This document shows positions 17,620 to 28,100 of a stretch of 64,000 nt of DNA, in pieces. The position numbers were made by a program, and so were the translations under genes. The DNA is from Algibacter sp. L3A6 (GTDB taxonomy: Bacteria > Bacteroidota > Bacteroidia > Flavobacteriales > Flavobacteriaceae): the NCBI RefSeq assembly GCF_009796825.1, contig NZ_CP047030.1:1897501-1961500 (forward strand), read 5' to 3'. Each line of letters begins with the position of its first letter. Within the stretch, counting starts at the first letter, position 1. A model generated the notes under the pieces. The model was not told the DNA's origin and did not search any database. It was given only the letters and a program-made list of their open reading frames with translations.

Positions 17620-17622
17620 ATT

Positions 17623-17630
17623 TATATTTG
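17623..17630 (+). promoter_or_regulatory. Candidate -7 element (TATATTTG) for ruvB
   Basis: TATATTTG lies right after the operon terminator and 57 bp before the ruvB start. It would give a normal leader of about 50 nt. Confidence 0.45.
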
Positions 17631-17674
17631 CTATATAGTTTAATCATGTTTGAATGCTTTAAGTAGCTTTAAAA

Positions 17675-17682
17675 TATATTTG
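17675..17682 (+). promoter_or_regulatory. Second candidate -7 element (TATATTTG) abutting the ruvB start
   Basis: This copy ends only 4 nt before the ruvB ATG at 17687. If used, the mRNA would be almost or fully leaderless. The same octamer 52 bp upstream is an alternative. Confidence 0.35.
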
Positions 17683-17686
17683 TTTA

Positions 17687-18709
17687 ATGAATGAAAATTT
17701 AGATCCTAGCGACGAGCATTTTTCACCTGAAGAATTAGATGTTGAAAAACAATTAAGACCCCTATCATTTGATGATTTTACGGGGCAGGATCAGGTTTTA
17801 GAAAATCTTCAAATATTTGTTCAAGCAGCAAATCAACGAGGTGAAGCTCTAGACCATGCTTTATTTCATGGACCTCCAGGACTTGGTAAAACAACCTTAG
17901 CAAATATTTTAGCTAATGAATTAAACGTTGGCATTAAAATCACTTCAGGTCCCGTATTAGATAAACCAGGGGATTTGGCTGGATTACTTACTAATCTAGA
18001 CGAACGTGATGTTTTATTTATAGATGAAATTCATAGGTTAAGCCCAATAGTTGAGGAGTATTTGTACTCGGCTATGGAAGATTACAAAATTGATATCATG
18101 ATTGAAACTGGGCCTAATGCGCGCTCTGTTCAAATTAACCTAAACCCATTTACTTTGGTTGGTGCTACAACGCGCTCAGGGCTTCTTACAGCACCTATGA
18201 GAGCACGTTTTGGTATACAAAGTAGACTACAGTATTATAAAACAGACTTACTTACCAATATAGTACAACGAAGTGCTACCATTTTAGACGTTCCGATCTC
18301 CATTGAGGCTGCCATTGAAATAGCAGGTCGTAGTCGTGGTACCCCTAGAATTGCTAACGCATTGTTACGTCGTGTTCGAGATTTTGCTCAGATAAAGGGT
18401 AATGGTAGAATAGATATCACCATAGCTAAATATGCTTTGGAAGCATTGCATGTGGATGCACATGGTCTAGATGAAATGGATAATAAAATACTTACTACCA
18501 TTATTGATAAATTTAAAGGTGGCCCAGTTGGAATATCTACAATTGCAACGGCAGTAAGTGAAAGTTCTGAAACTATTGAAGAAGTTTATGAACCTTTTCT
18601 AATTCAGCAAGGTTTTATTATGCGTACACCTCGTGGTAGAGAAGTTACAGAACAAGCTTATAAACATTTAGGTCGTGTAAAAGGCCCAACTCAAGGCGGA
18701 CTTTTTTAA
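17687..18709 (+). CDS. ruvB: Holliday junction branch migration helicase RuvB
   Basis: RuvB is the AAA+ motor that, with RuvA, drives branch migration of Holliday junctions. The 340-residue protein has Walker [10 protein letters not shown], Walker [10 protein letters not shown], the sensor segment [20 protein letters not shown] with the arginine finger, and the C-terminal winged-helix domain ending [20 protein letters not shown]. The ATG at 17687 gives the usual N-terminus ([16 protein letters not shown]). The gene is not next to ruvA, which lies about 6 kb downstream at 24603. It is followed by queG after 8 bp. Confidence 0.96.
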   Translation: MNENLDPSDEHFSPEELDVEKQLRPLSFDDFTGQDQVLENLQIFVQAANQRGEALDHALFHGPPGLGKTTLANILANELNVGIKITSGPVLDKPGDLAGLLTNLDERDVLFIDEIHRLSPIVEEYLYSAMEDYKIDIMIETGPNARSVQINLNPFTLVGATTRSGLLTAPMRARFGIQSRLQYYKTDLLTNIVQRSATILDVPISIEAAIEIAGRSRGTPRIANALLRRVRDFAQIKGNGRIDITIAKYALEALHVDAHGLDEMDNKILTTIIDKFKGGPVGISTIATAVSESSETIEEVYEPFLIQQGFIMRTPRGREVTEQAYKHLGRVKGPTQGGLF

Positions 18710-18717
18710 GAAATAAC

Positions 18718-19638
18718 GTGAACAAAGAAGATTATACCCTTTTAATTAAAACCGAAGCCAAACGCCTCGGTTTTTTGTCTTGTGGTATAAGCAAAGCTCA
18801 ATTTTTAGAAGAAGAAGCGCCACGTTTAGAAAACTATCTGAACAAAAACATGAATGGGCAAATGCGCTACATGGAAAATCACTTTGATAAGCGCTTAAAC
18901 CCAACTTTACTCGTAGAAGATTCTAAAAGTGTGGTATCACTATTATTAAATTATTTTCCTTCGGAAGTACAACAAGACTCTAACGCACCTAAATTAAGTA
19001 AGTATGCCTACGGACATGATTATCATCATATCATAAAAGATAAATTAAAACACCTGTTACATTTTATTCAAGATGAAATTGGCGAGGTCAGTGGTAGAGC
19101 ATTTGTAGATTCAGCACCTGTTTTAGATAAGGCATGGGCGGCTAAGTCGGGTTTAGGTTGGGTAGGTAAGCACAGTAATTTAATAACGCAGCAAGTTGGC
19201 TCGTTCTATTTTATAGCCGAACTTATTATTGATTTAGAGTTGGAATACGATTCTGTCACTACCGACCATTGTGGTAGTTGCACAGCCTGTATTGATGCTT
19301 GCCCTACAGAAGCAATTGTAGAACCTTATGTTGTAGATGGGAGTAAGTGTATTTCTTATTTAACTATTGAGTTAAAGGAAAACCTTCCAAGTTCATTTAA
19401 AGGGAAAATGGACGATTGGATGTTTGGTTGTGATGTTTGTCAAGATGTTTGTCCTTGGAATCGATTTTCTAAAGCACATAGTGAGCCGCTATTCAATCCG
19501 CATCCCGAATTACTTTCAATGACTAAAAAAGATTGGGAAGAAATTACTGAAGATACTTTCAAAAAAGTGTTTCAGAAATCGGCGGTTAAACGTACTAAAT
19601 TTACTGGTTTAAAAAGAAATATCAATTTTTTAAAGTAA
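18718..19638 (+). CDS. queG: Epoxyqueuosine reductase QueG (GTG start)
   Basis: QueG reduces epoxyqueuosine to queuosine in tRNA anticodons, using cobalamin and two [4Fe-4S] clusters. The 306-residue protein has the cobalamin-domain segments [10 protein letters not shown] and [17 protein letters not shown], the [22 protein letters not shown] stretch, and two ferredoxin motifs, [16 protein letters not shown] and [11 protein letters not shown]. It lacks the C-terminal HEAT-like repeats found in longer QueG. The GTG at 18718 is the start: no ATG gives the complete N-terminus. It lies 8 bp after ruvB. Confidence 0.93.
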   Translation: MNKEDYTLLIKTEAKRLGFLSCGISKAQFLEEEAPRLENYLNKNMNGQMRYMENHFDKRLNPTLLVEDSKSVVSLLLNYFPSEVQQDSNAPKLSKYAYGHDYHHIIKDKLKHLLHFIQDEIGEVSGRAFVDSAPVLDKAWAAKSGLGWVGKHSNLITQQVGSFYFIAELIIDLELEYDSVTTDHCGSCTACIDACPTEAIVEPYVVDGSKCISYLTIELKENLPSSFKGKMDDWMFGCDVCQDVCPWNRFSKAHSEPLFNPHPELLSMTKKDWEEITEDTFKKVFQKSAVKRTKFTGLKRNINFLK

Positions 19639-19715
19639 CTTTTTAGCAATAGATAACTCTCACTAATTATGCGTTTTAAGATTTATTCACTAAAGAATTT
19701 TAATTACATTGGAGA

Positions 19716-19723
19716 TAGTTTTG
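19716..19723 (+). promoter_or_regulatory. Candidate -7 element (TAGTTTTG) for the GAF histidine kinase
   Basis: TAGTTTTG fits TAnnTTTG, 77 bp before the kinase start, in a 162-bp gap with no other feature. Confidence 0.4.
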
Positions 19724-19800
19724 TAGTTAAATTTAACAAATTATTGTGGGATTATTTCATCAATATAAAGTAATTTGCTATAATATTAAATTTAATTATT

Positions 19801-21003
19801 ATGGTTACCCCAGATATACCAGAAAATGAAGCTGAAAGGCTTAAAAACCTAGAGTCTTATAATATACTAGATACGCTTCCAGAAACAGATTATGATAATA
19901 TTACGGCCATTGCTGCCGAAATATGCGGTACCCCAATTGCTTTAATTAGTCTATTGGATAATAAACGCCAATGGTTTAAATCGCACCATGGTGTAGATAC
20001 TACCGAAACTCCTAAAGAACAGTCTTTCTGTGCTCACGCTATAAATAATACCGATGGTGTTTTTATTGTTCCCGATACCCGAGAAGATTTCCGTTTTCAT
20101 GATAACCCTTTAGTAACTGGGGATTCTAATGCTATTTTCTATGCAGGTGCGCAACTTACAAGTAAAAACGGATTACCATTAGGTACTTTGTGCGTTATGG
20201 ACCATAAACCAAATGTTTTAAATGAAGGTCAAATAAAGTCTTTGTCTGCGCTTTCAAATCAGGTGATGAATTTGTTAGAACTCCGTAAAAACAAATTTTT
20301 ATTAGAGAAAACACTAACGGATTTAGAAGAGAAAAATCATGAATTAGAGCGTTTCGCATACATTGCAGCTCACGATTTAAAATCACCTTTAATCAACATT
20401 TCTAGTTTAGCAGAAATATTTATTGAAGATTATAAGCTAAATATTGATGCAGAAGGTTTAAAACTTTTAGAGTTAATTATAAGTTCTGCAGATAGTCTTC
20501 GGGATTTAGTTGATGGATTGCTTAGCTATAGTAAAAGTGACGGGCTTTTAAAAGAAGGTAAATTGACTATTAATTTACAGGAATTAATTACTGAAATTGC
20601 TCAACTATTTAATTCAGATCACCATGTGAAAATGGTTTTAAAGTCATCTTTAGAGTCTGTGCATGTTAATAAAACAGCTATTCATCATATTCTAATGAAT
20701 TTAGTAAGTAATGCTATTAAGTATAGTGATAAAGATGATGTACTTATTGAAATGAATGTACAGGAAACCAATACACATTATAAGTTTTTTATAAAAGATA
20801 ATGGACCAGGTATCGACCCTAGTGATCAAACCAAAATATTTAAATTATTTACAAAGGTTGCCGATCAGGATAAATTTGGTCAAGTAGGTCATGGTATAGG
20901 TTTAGCTACAGTAAAAAAGATAGTTGAAAAACTAGGTGGAAAAATAAGTGTAACTTCGGAATTAGGACAAGGTGCTACATTTAATTTTTCAATTAAAAAG
21001 TAG
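19801..21003 (+). CDS. Cytosolic GAF-domain sensor histidine kinase (orphan)
   Basis: This is a 400-residue kinase without membrane segments. An N-terminal GAF domain (about residues 1-165, with the SLLDNKRQWFKSHHG and EQSFCAHAI segments common in such kinases) is linked by a short coiled helix to HisKA. The phosphorylated His is near residue 191 in AYIAAHDLKSPL. The HATPase has its N box (NLVSNAIKYS), G1 (DNGPGID) and G2 (GHGIGLATV). No response regulator lies next to it, so the partner is unknown. The GAF ligand cannot be told from the sequence. Confidence 0.85.
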   Translation: MVTPDIPENEAERLKNLESYNILDTLPETDYDNITAIAAEICGTPIALISLLDNKRQWFKSHHGVDTTETPKEQSFCAHAINNTDGVFIVPDTREDFRFHDNPLVTGDSNAIFYAGAQLTSKNGLPLGTLCVMDHKPNVLNEGQIKSLSALSNQVMNLLELRKNKFLLEKTLTDLEEKNHELERFAYIAAHDLKSPLINISSLAEIFIEDYKLNIDAEGLKLLELIISSADSLRDLVDGLLSYSKSDGLLKEGKLTINLQELITEIAQLFNSDHHVKMVLKSSLESVHVNKTAIHHILMNLVSNAIKYSDKDDVLIEMNVQETNTHYKFFIKDNGPGIDPSDQTKIFKLFTKVADQDKFGQVGHGIGLATVKKIVEKLGGKISVTSELGQGATFNFSIKK

Positions 21004-21102
21004 TAGTAACCTGTAATATTTCCTAAAGAAATAATGTTTTTTTGAAATGTTCGAGATTTAGTCTCGACTAAGATAGATTAATCAATAAAAGAAAATAATA
21101 CA

Positions 21103-22008
21103 ATGAGAACATCTTATAAACTTCTAGGTTTATTTTTAGTATTAATTATTGTTGCTTGTAAGCAAACAAATAAAGTAGAAGCAGTTACTAACGCAGAGGT
21201 TGAAAGTACCGAAGCAAAATATGATATTCCAACCTCTTGGATAGAAAAAAGAGTAGATGCTGCACATAAAAAACTGAATGCTACGGAAGCAGGTAAAGTG
21301 CTTTGGAGCGCTATGGAAGCTCATGGCGGGTTAGATAAATGGTTTTCAAACGGATACCTTTCATTTCATTTTAACTACCAACCATTAAATGGTAAAGGTA
21401 TTAGAGATTCTTATCAAACTATTGATACTTGGAGTAATAAAGCAAGGCATAATAGCATAGAAGATCCGACGTCTATCTATGGTTGGGATGGTGAAGAAGC
21501 TTGGTTAAAGGCCAAGGATAGCACTTCGTTTGCTTACGATACTCAGTTTTGGGCTTTAACACCATTATATTTTTCTGGTCAGCCGTTTGTTTTAGATGGT
21601 GAAGGTGTAAATCTTGAATTATTACCAGAACAAGAATTTCAAGGGGCAACTCAAAAAGTTTTAAAAGCAACTTACGATGCTGGTATTGGAGCTGCACCAG
21701 ATGATTATTACATTTTGTATATAAATGCAGAAACAAACTTGGTAGATGCTTTTAAATATATTGTGTCTTATCCGCAATATTTTCCAAACGGAGGGCATGC
21801 ACCAGAGAAAATTACAGTAACTCAAGGTACCACTACTGTGGATGGTATTGTATTTGCAACTGGATTTAAAACATACTGGTCTACAACAGATAAAGATGGG
21901 TTAGGTGAGTATATCACTAAAATAGATGTTAGTGATATTAGTTTTTCTCCAACGGTAGAAGATAATTTCTTTTCTAAACCAGAAGGTGCAGAAGTATTGA
22001 ATAAATAA
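21103..22008 (+). CDS. Predicted lipoprotein of unknown function
   Basis: The 301-residue protein has a lipoprotein signal (LFLVLIIVACKQTN, Cys19 predicted) and a mature part with WSAMEAHGGLDKW, a motif seen in Bacteroidota proteins of the DUF6503 kind. That assignment is from memory and uncertain. The rest alternates beta strands with Trp/Tyr-rich segments, consistent with an all-beta periplasmic fold similar to LolA/LppX-type carriers, but this is not shown. It stands alone between the kinase and the malic enzyme gene, with a terminator downstream. Confidence 0.65.
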   Translation: MRTSYKLLGLFLVLIIVACKQTNKVEAVTNAEVESTEAKYDIPTSWIEKRVDAAHKKLNATEAGKVLWSAMEAHGGLDKWFSNGYLSFHFNYQPLNGKGIRDSYQTIDTWSNKARHNSIEDPTSIYGWDGEEAWLKAKDSTSFAYDTQFWALTPLYFSGQPFVLDGEGVNLELLPEQEFQGATQKVLKATYDAGIGAAPDDYYILYINAETNLVDAFKYIVSYPQYFPNGGHAPEKITVTQGTTTVDGIVFATGFKTYWSTTDKDGLGEYITKIDVSDISFSPTVEDNFFSKPEGAEVLNK

Positions 22009-22027
22009 TTGAACAATAAATAATATT

Positions 22028-22069
22028 AAAAAGCTTTAGTTGTCACTAGTTGATAATTAAGGCTTTTTT
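22028..22069 (+). terminator. Probable terminator after the lipoprotein gene
   Basis: AAAAAGC at 22028-22034 pairs with GCTTTTTT at 22062-22069, with imperfect pairing in between. It sits 20 bp after the stop codon. Confidence 0.55.
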
Positions 22070-22162
22070 GTTTTTTGTAATCAACTTAAAAGAGGATTAA
22101 ATAGCAAGAGTAAAATAAAAATCAATTTTTTAAAAGAATAGCAGTTTGCTTGGCAGGATTAT

Positions 22163-22170
22163 TATATTTG
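22163..22170 (+). promoter_or_regulatory. Candidate -7 element (TATATTTG) for the malic enzyme gene
   Basis: TATATTTG lies 101 bp before the start codon. A TTTG occurs 14 nt upstream rather than at the preferred 19. Confidence 0.5.
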
Positions 22171-22182
22171 TAAGTTAGAAGC

Positions 22183-22243
22183 AAATCCTTTTAAGTTATT
22201 AAAATACTTCGTCTAAAACGGAGGATTTTTAAACCTTAAAAGG
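22183..22243 (+). promoter_or_regulatory. Structured 5' leader of the malic enzyme gene
   Basis: CCTTTTAAG (22187-22195) pairs perfectly with CTTAAAAGG (22235-22243) around an inner stem CTTCGT/ACGGAG. A competing pairing, AAATCC (22183-22188) with GGATTT (22223-22228), overlaps the first stem, so the leader could switch between two folds. No known riboswitch was recognised. Confidence 0.35.
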
Positions 22244-22270
22244 CTAACAATAAATAAAATATCCATCTAT

Positions 22271-24568
22271 ATGAGTGAAGAAAGCAAGCGTAGAGAAGCC
22301 CTTATTTATCACGCAAAACCAACTCCAGGTAAAATAGCAGTTGTTCCAACTAAAAAATATGCCACCCAACGCGATTTATCTTTGGCTTATTCGCCAGGCG
22401 TTGCTGCACCATGTCTAGAAATTGAAAAAGATAAAGAAGCAGCTTATAAATATACAGCTAAAGGAAATTTAGTTGCCGTAATATCTAACGGAACGGCCGT
22501 TTTAGGATTAGGAAACATTGGTCCTGAAGCCTCGAAACCCGTAATGGAAGGTAAAGGTTTATTATTTAAAATTTTCGCAGATATTGATGTATTCGATATT
22601 GAAGTTGATACAGAAGATGTTGATGCTTTTATTGAAACAGTAAAAAATATAGCGCCAACTTTTGGAGGTATTAATCTTGAAGATATAAAAGCTCCTGAGG
22701 CTTTTGAAATTGAACGTCGTTTAAAGGAGGAATTAGATATTCCTGTAATGCACGATGATCAGCACGGAACTGCAATTATTTCGGCAGCAGCTTTGTTAAA
22801 TGCAGTTGAAATTGCAGGTAAAAAGCTAGAAGAAGTTAAAATAGTAATTAGTGGTGCCGGAGCAGCAGCTATTTCATGTTCACGTTTGTACCAAGCTTGT
22901 GGTGCAAAGCGCGAAAACATGGTAATGCTAGATAGTAAAGGTGTTATTCGTGATGATAGAGAAGTGCTTTCTGATGAAAAGGCAGAATTTGCAACACACA
23001 GAAAAATTGATACTTTACTAGAGGCTATGGAAAATGCCGATGTATTTATCGGTTTATCTATGGCAGATATTGTTACTCCAGAAATGCTATTGGTAATGGC
23101 AGAAAACCCGATTGTTTTTGCCATGGCAAATCCTAATCCGGAAATAAAATACCAATTAGCGGTAGATACTAGAAAAGATATTATAATGGCTACAGGTCGT
23201 AGCGATCATCCTAACCAAGTTAATAATGTACTTGGTTTTCCTTTTATTTTTAGAGGCGCTTTAGATGTGCGTGCAACTAAAATTAACGAAGCAATGAAAA
23301 TGGCAGCGGTAAGAGCTTTAGCTAAATTGGCTAAAGAACCAGTGCCAGAACAAGTAAATATTGCTTATGGAGAAACGCGATTAACTTTTGGTAAAAATTA
23401 TATTATTCCAAAACCATTCGATCCGCGGTTAATTGCAGAAGTACCACCAGCAGTAGCAAAAGCAGCTATGGAAAGTGGTGTAGCAAAACAACCTATTACA
23501 GATTGGGAACGTTATAAAGATAGTTTACTACAACGTTTAGGTTCTGATAATAAATTAGTTCGTTTATTATTAAACAGAGCTAAATTAGCGCCAAAACGTA
23601 TTGTTTTTGCAGAAGCAGATCAATTAGATGTTTTAAAAGCAGCTCAAATTGTATATGATGAAGGTATTGCTATTCCTATTTTATTAGGAAGGAAAGAAAC
23701 TATTTTATCTTTAATGAAAGATATTGAGTTTGATGCCGATATTTTAATTGTGGATCCAAAAGAAGAAGAAGAAAACGAGCGTAAAAATAAATACGCAAAA
23801 GTATATTGGGAGCAACGCAAACGTCGTGGTGTAACGTATTATGCTGCGCAACGTTTAATGCGCGAGCGTAATTATTTTGCTGCCATGATGGTGAACGAAG
23901 GTGATGCCGACGGATTAATTTCTGGATATTCTAGAAACTACCCATCTGTTGTAAAACCGATGTTAGAATTAATTGGTTTAGCAAAAGGTATCTCACGTGC
24001 TGCAACTACCAACTTAATGATGACTAAACGTGGTCCTTTATTTTTAAGTGATACCTCAATAAACATCGATCCAACCGCGAAAGATTTAGCTAAAATTACT
24101 CAAATGACCTCGAAAGTGGTTCAAATGTTTGGTTTAGAGCCTGTAATGGCTATGGTGTCTTATTCTAACTTTGGCTCGTCTGCAAACGATCGAGCTTCAA
24201 AAGTAAGAGAGGCTGTTTCCTTTTTGCATAGACATCATCCAGAAATGATTGTTGATGGTGAATTACAAACAGATTTTGCTTTAAACGATGAAATGCTTAG
24301 TGAGAAGTTCCCGTTTTCTAAGTTAGTAGGTAAAAAAGTAAACACTTTAATTTTTCCGAATTTAGATTCAGCAAACATTACCTATAAGTTATTAAAAGAA
24401 TTAAATGAAGCGGAGTCTATAGGGCCGATTATGATGGGAATGCGCAAACCAGTGCATATTCTTCAGCTTGGTGCAAATGTTGACGAGATTGTAAATATGG
24501 CTGCAATTGCTGTAATAGACGCTCAGCATAAAGAGAAGTGGGAAGTAGAACATGCCGAGCTAAAATAA
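22271..24568 (+). CDS. maeB: NADP-dependent malic enzyme with C-terminal phosphotransacetylase-like domain
   Basis: This 765-residue fusion is of the MaeB type. The N-terminal half (about 1-425) is a malic enzyme that oxidatively decarboxylates malate to pyruvate. It shows YSPGVAAPCLEIEKD, the metal-binding MHDDQHGTAI segment and a Rossmann loop at VISGAGAAAISCSRL. The C-terminal half (about 430-765) resembles phosphate acetyltransferase (RIVFAEADQLDVLKAAQI, YSNFGSS) and in characterised MaeB proteins is regulatory, binding acetyl-CoA, rather than catalytic. It has its own promoter-like box and a structured leader. ruvA follows after 34 bp with its own -7 box. Confidence 0.93.
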   Translation: MSEESKRREALIYHAKPTPGKIAVVPTKKYATQRDLSLAYSPGVAAPCLEIEKDKEAAYKYTAKGNLVAVISNGTAVLGLGNIGPEASKPVMEGKGLLFKIFADIDVFDIEVDTEDVDAFIETVKNIAPTFGGINLEDIKAPEAFEIERRLKEELDIPVMHDDQHGTAIISAAALLNAVEIAGKKLEEVKIVISGAGAAAISCSRLYQACGAKRENMVMLDSKGVIRDDREVLSDEKAEFATHRKIDTLLEAMENADVFIGLSMADIVTPEMLLVMAENPIVFAMANPNPEIKYQLAVDTRKDIIMATGRSDHPNQVNNVLGFPFIFRGALDVRATKINEAMKMAAVRALAKLAKEPVPEQVNIAYGETRLTFGKNYIIPKPFDPRLIAEVPPAVAKAAMESGVAKQPITDWERYKDSLLQRLGSDNKLVRLLLNRAKLAPKRIVFAEADQLDVLKAAQIVYDEGIAIPILLGRKETILSLMKDIEFDADILIVDPKEEEENERKNKYAKVYWEQRKRRGVTYYAAQRLMRERNYFAAMMVNEGDADGLISGYSRNYPSVVKPMLELIGLAKGISRAATTNLMMTKRGPLFLSDTSINIDPTAKDLAKITQMTSKVVQMFGLEPVMAMVSYSNFGSSANDRASKVREAVSFLHRHHPEMIVDGELQTDFALNDEMLSEKFPFSKLVGKKVNTLIFPNLDSANITYKLLKELNEAESIGPIMMGMRKPVHILQLGANVDEIVNMAAIAVIDAQHKEKWEVEHAELK

Positions 24569-24574
24569 TTTTAT

Positions 24575-24582
24575 TACATTTG
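24575..24582 (+). promoter_or_regulatory. Candidate -7 element (TACATTTG) for ruvA
   Basis: TACATTTG lies 20 bp before the ruvA ATG, in the short gap after maeB. Confidence 0.5.
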
Positions 24583-24602
24583 GAAGGGACCAATATCCGG
24601 TT

Positions 24603-25184
24603 ATGATAACACACATTCAAGGTAAATTAGTAGAAAAAAACCCAACACATGTTGTAATAGACTGCAACGGTGTTGGTTATATGTTAAATATATCATTACA
24701 TACATTTTCAAACATACCAGATGCGGAACAATTAAAATTGTTTACGCATCTTCAGGTTAAAGAGGATTCACATACATTGTATGGGTTTTCGTCTGTGGCC
24801 GAGCGAGAAATGTTTAGATTGTTATTATCTGTTAGTGGTATTGGAGCAAGTATTGCACGAACCATGTTGTCTTCGTTAACACCAAAGCAGGTGCGCGAAG
24901 GTATTGCAACTGGCGATGTGGCACTTATTCAATCTATAAAAGGGATTGGAGCTAAAACAGCACAGCGCGTTATACTCGATTTGAAAGATAAAGTATTGAA
25001 AATTTATGATATAGATGAAGTTTCTGTTTCTCAAGGCAATACCAATAAGGATGAAGCGTTATCTGCTTTAGAAGTGCTTGGTTTTGTTAAAAAACAAGCC
25101 GAACGTGTTGTGGAAAAAATTGTAATGGCCGAACCCGATGCATCGGTAGAATCTATTATAAAACAAGCTCTAAAAAAATTATAG
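24603..25184 (+). CDS. ruvA: Holliday junction DNA-binding protein RuvA
   Basis: RuvA binds the four-way junction and loads RuvB. The 193-residue protein has an N-terminal OB fold (MITHIQGKLVEKNPTHVVID), two helix-hairpin-helix motifs (SVSGIGASIARTML and SIKGIGAKTAQRVIL) and the C-terminal three-helix domain (DEALSALEVLGF) that contacts RuvB. Placement of ruvA just before sprA is common in Flavobacteriaceae as far as I recall. sprA starts 6 bp later, so the two may be transcribed together. Confidence 0.96.
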   Translation: MITHIQGKLVEKNPTHVVIDCNGVGYMLNISLHTFSNIPDAEQLKLFTHLQVKEDSHTLYGFSSVAEREMFRLLLSVSGIGASIARTMLSSLTPKQVREGIATGDVALIQSIKGIGAKTAQRVILDLKDKVLKIYDIDEVSVSQGNTNKDEALSALEVLGFVKKQAERVVEKIVMAEPDASVESIIKQALKKL

Positions 25185-25190
25185 TACATT

Positions 25191-28100
25191 TTGAGAAGAA
25201 CTAACCTCTATTTTTATAAATCAATAAAACACGTGGCTTTTTTATTGGCCATGCTGTGTTTTTCAGTAATATCTTGGGGACAAGAAAAAGAGCAAGATTC
25301 TGTAAAAAAAGGGTATCAGCAAGGTGAAATAAAAACATCGAGGCCAAATAGTATTGAGTCTAAATACACTTATGATGCTTTAACTGATAGGTATATTTAC
25401 ACTGAAAAAATAGGGAAGTTCAATATTAATTACCCTGTAATTTTAACACCAAAGGAGTACTATGCTTTGGTGTCAAAACAAAATTTAAGTAGTTATTATA
25501 AAGAAAAAGTCGATGCGTTTTCTGGTAAAAAAGAGGGAGCAGACGAAGCTCAAAAAAACCTATTACCAGAGTTTTATGTAAAGTCCGATTTTTTTGAATC
25601 TATTTTTGGAGGTAGCACCATAGAGGTTATTCCGCAAGGTTCTGTAGAAATGGATTTGGGTGTTTTATTCTCAAAACAAGATAACCCATCATTTTCACCA
25701 AGAAATAGAAGTAATTTTACGTTCGATTTTGATCAACGTATCAGTTTAAGTTTATTAGGAAAAGTGGGAACACGTCTTCAAATAAATGCGAATTATGATA
25801 CACAATCTACTTTCGATTTTCAAAACCTTATAAAATTAGAGTACACGCCAACTGAGGATGATATTCTTCAAAAAATAGAAGTTGGTAACGTAAGTATGCC
25901 ATTAAATAGTTCTTTAATAACGGGAGCGCAAAGTTTATTTGGTGTAAAGGCTCAATTGCAATTTGGTAAAACAACTATTACGGGTGTGTTTTCCGAGCAA
26001 CGTTCTGAATCAAATACTGTCGTAGCTCAAAGTGGAGGAACTCTTGAAGATTTCGAATTGTTTATTAGAGATTACGACGAAAATAGACACTTTTTCTTAG
26101 CGCAGTATTTTAGAGATAATTACGATAAAGCTTTAAAAACTTACCCATATTTAGATACAAGAGGTTTACAAATTACTAGAATTGAAGTTTGGATTACTAA
26201 CAGAAGTAATAGAACAGATAATGTTAGAAATATTGTGGCACTTCAGGATTTAGGTGAAAGTGATAAAGTATATTCTGGAGTTAATGTTTTTGGCGGACCG
26301 GGCGCACTTCCTAGAAATAGTAATAATGCATTCGATCCAACTAAAATAACGCAGTCTGGGCCAACATCTCAATTAAACTCTAGTATTAGAGATGTGGCAA
26401 CCATTAAATCTGGTATAGAAGTATCGGGAACTAATGAAGGTTTCGATTATTCAACTTTAGAAAATGCAAGAAAATTAACTGAAAGTTCGGAATATAATGT
26501 AAATACAGAGTTAGGTTATATTTCATTAAATCAACGTTTAAACAGTGATGAAGTATTAGCCGTTGCCTTCCAATATACTATAGGTGGCGAGGTGTATCAG
26601 GTTGGTGAATTTGCTAACGATGGTGTTTCTGCTACCGATGTTACTACAAATACAAATGGCGATGTTACTCAGGTTGTAAATAGTAATTTAGTAGTAAAAT
26701 TATTAAAAAGTAGTATTACCAATGTCGATCTGCCTATCTGGGATTTAATGATGAAAAACATCTACGACACGGGTGCTTATAATTTAAGTTCGGAAGATTT
26801 TAAACTGAACATTTTTTATAATGAAGCTTCTCCTCTAAACTACATTACACCAGTTGGAACAACAGATTTTCCTGATCCATTACCTGGAGATAAACCTTTA
26901 AATGAACAACCACTTTTACGTGTGTTCAATTTAGATAAATTAAACTACAACAACGATCCACAAACAAGTGGTGATGGTTTTTTTGACTTTGTTGAAGGTA
27001 TTACGGTACTATCGCAAAACGGACAAATTATTTTTCCGAATGCAGAACCTTTTGGAGAATATTTATTTGATGTTTTAGGTGGTGGTGATTATGAAAATGA
27101 CGGATCATACAACGAAAATCAAGAAAAATATGTTTATGATGTGCTGTATAAAAGTACAAAAACAAAAGCTTTAGACGAAAACGAAAAGAATAAATTCAAA
27201 CTAAAAGGACGTTATAAATCATCGGGTGGCGATGGCATTTCTATTGGTGGTTTTAATCTTTCACCAGGATCTGTGAGAGTTACTGCTGGCGGACGTGTTT
27301 TGGTTGAAGGTATAGATTATACTGTAAATTATCAGTTAGGTCAGGTTCAAATTTTAGATGAATCTTTAAAAGCTTCGAATACACCAATTGAAGTTTCAAC
27401 AGAAAATAATGCTGTTTTTGGTCAGCAAACTAAACGTTTTACAGGTATAAATGTAGAGCATAAGTTTAATGAGAATTTTGTTTTAGGCGGAACATTTTTA
27501 AACTTAAATGAACGACCAATTACTCAAAAAGCAAATTATGGTACCGAGCCTATAAACAATACTATTATTGGTTTTAATGGAAATTACGCTACAAAGGTTC
27601 CATTTTTAACACGTTTGGTTAATAAGTTGCCAAATATAGATACCGATGCCGAATCTAACTTTTCTGTCCGTGGTGAAGTTGCTTATTTACTACCAGGTTC
27701 TCCTAGCGGAACGGACTTAAATGGTGAAGCAACATCCTATATAGACGATTTTGAAGGATCGCAAAATTCAATAGATTTACGTTCGCAACAATCTTGGTTT
27801 TTATCTAGTAGACCTGTTGGTTTAAATACGCCTACTAATGGGAATGAGGATGATAATGGTATCCAAAATGGTTATCAACGTGCCATGTTAAACTGGTATT
27901 CTATAGATCCTGTCTTTTATACAAGCCAAAGACCAGATGATATTACAGATGAAGATATGTCTAGCCTTTATACAAGTCGTGTTTTTATAAACGAGTTGTT
28001 TCCAGATCGAGATTTAGTTCAAGGGCAAAATTCTGTAATTTACACGTTAGATTTAGCATATTATCCACAAGAGCGTGGACCTTATAATTACGATCCTGCT

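Noticed and set aside
22759..23124. 121-residue open frame on the minus strand
   Set aside because: It is antisense to the malic enzyme domain with no recognisable domain.
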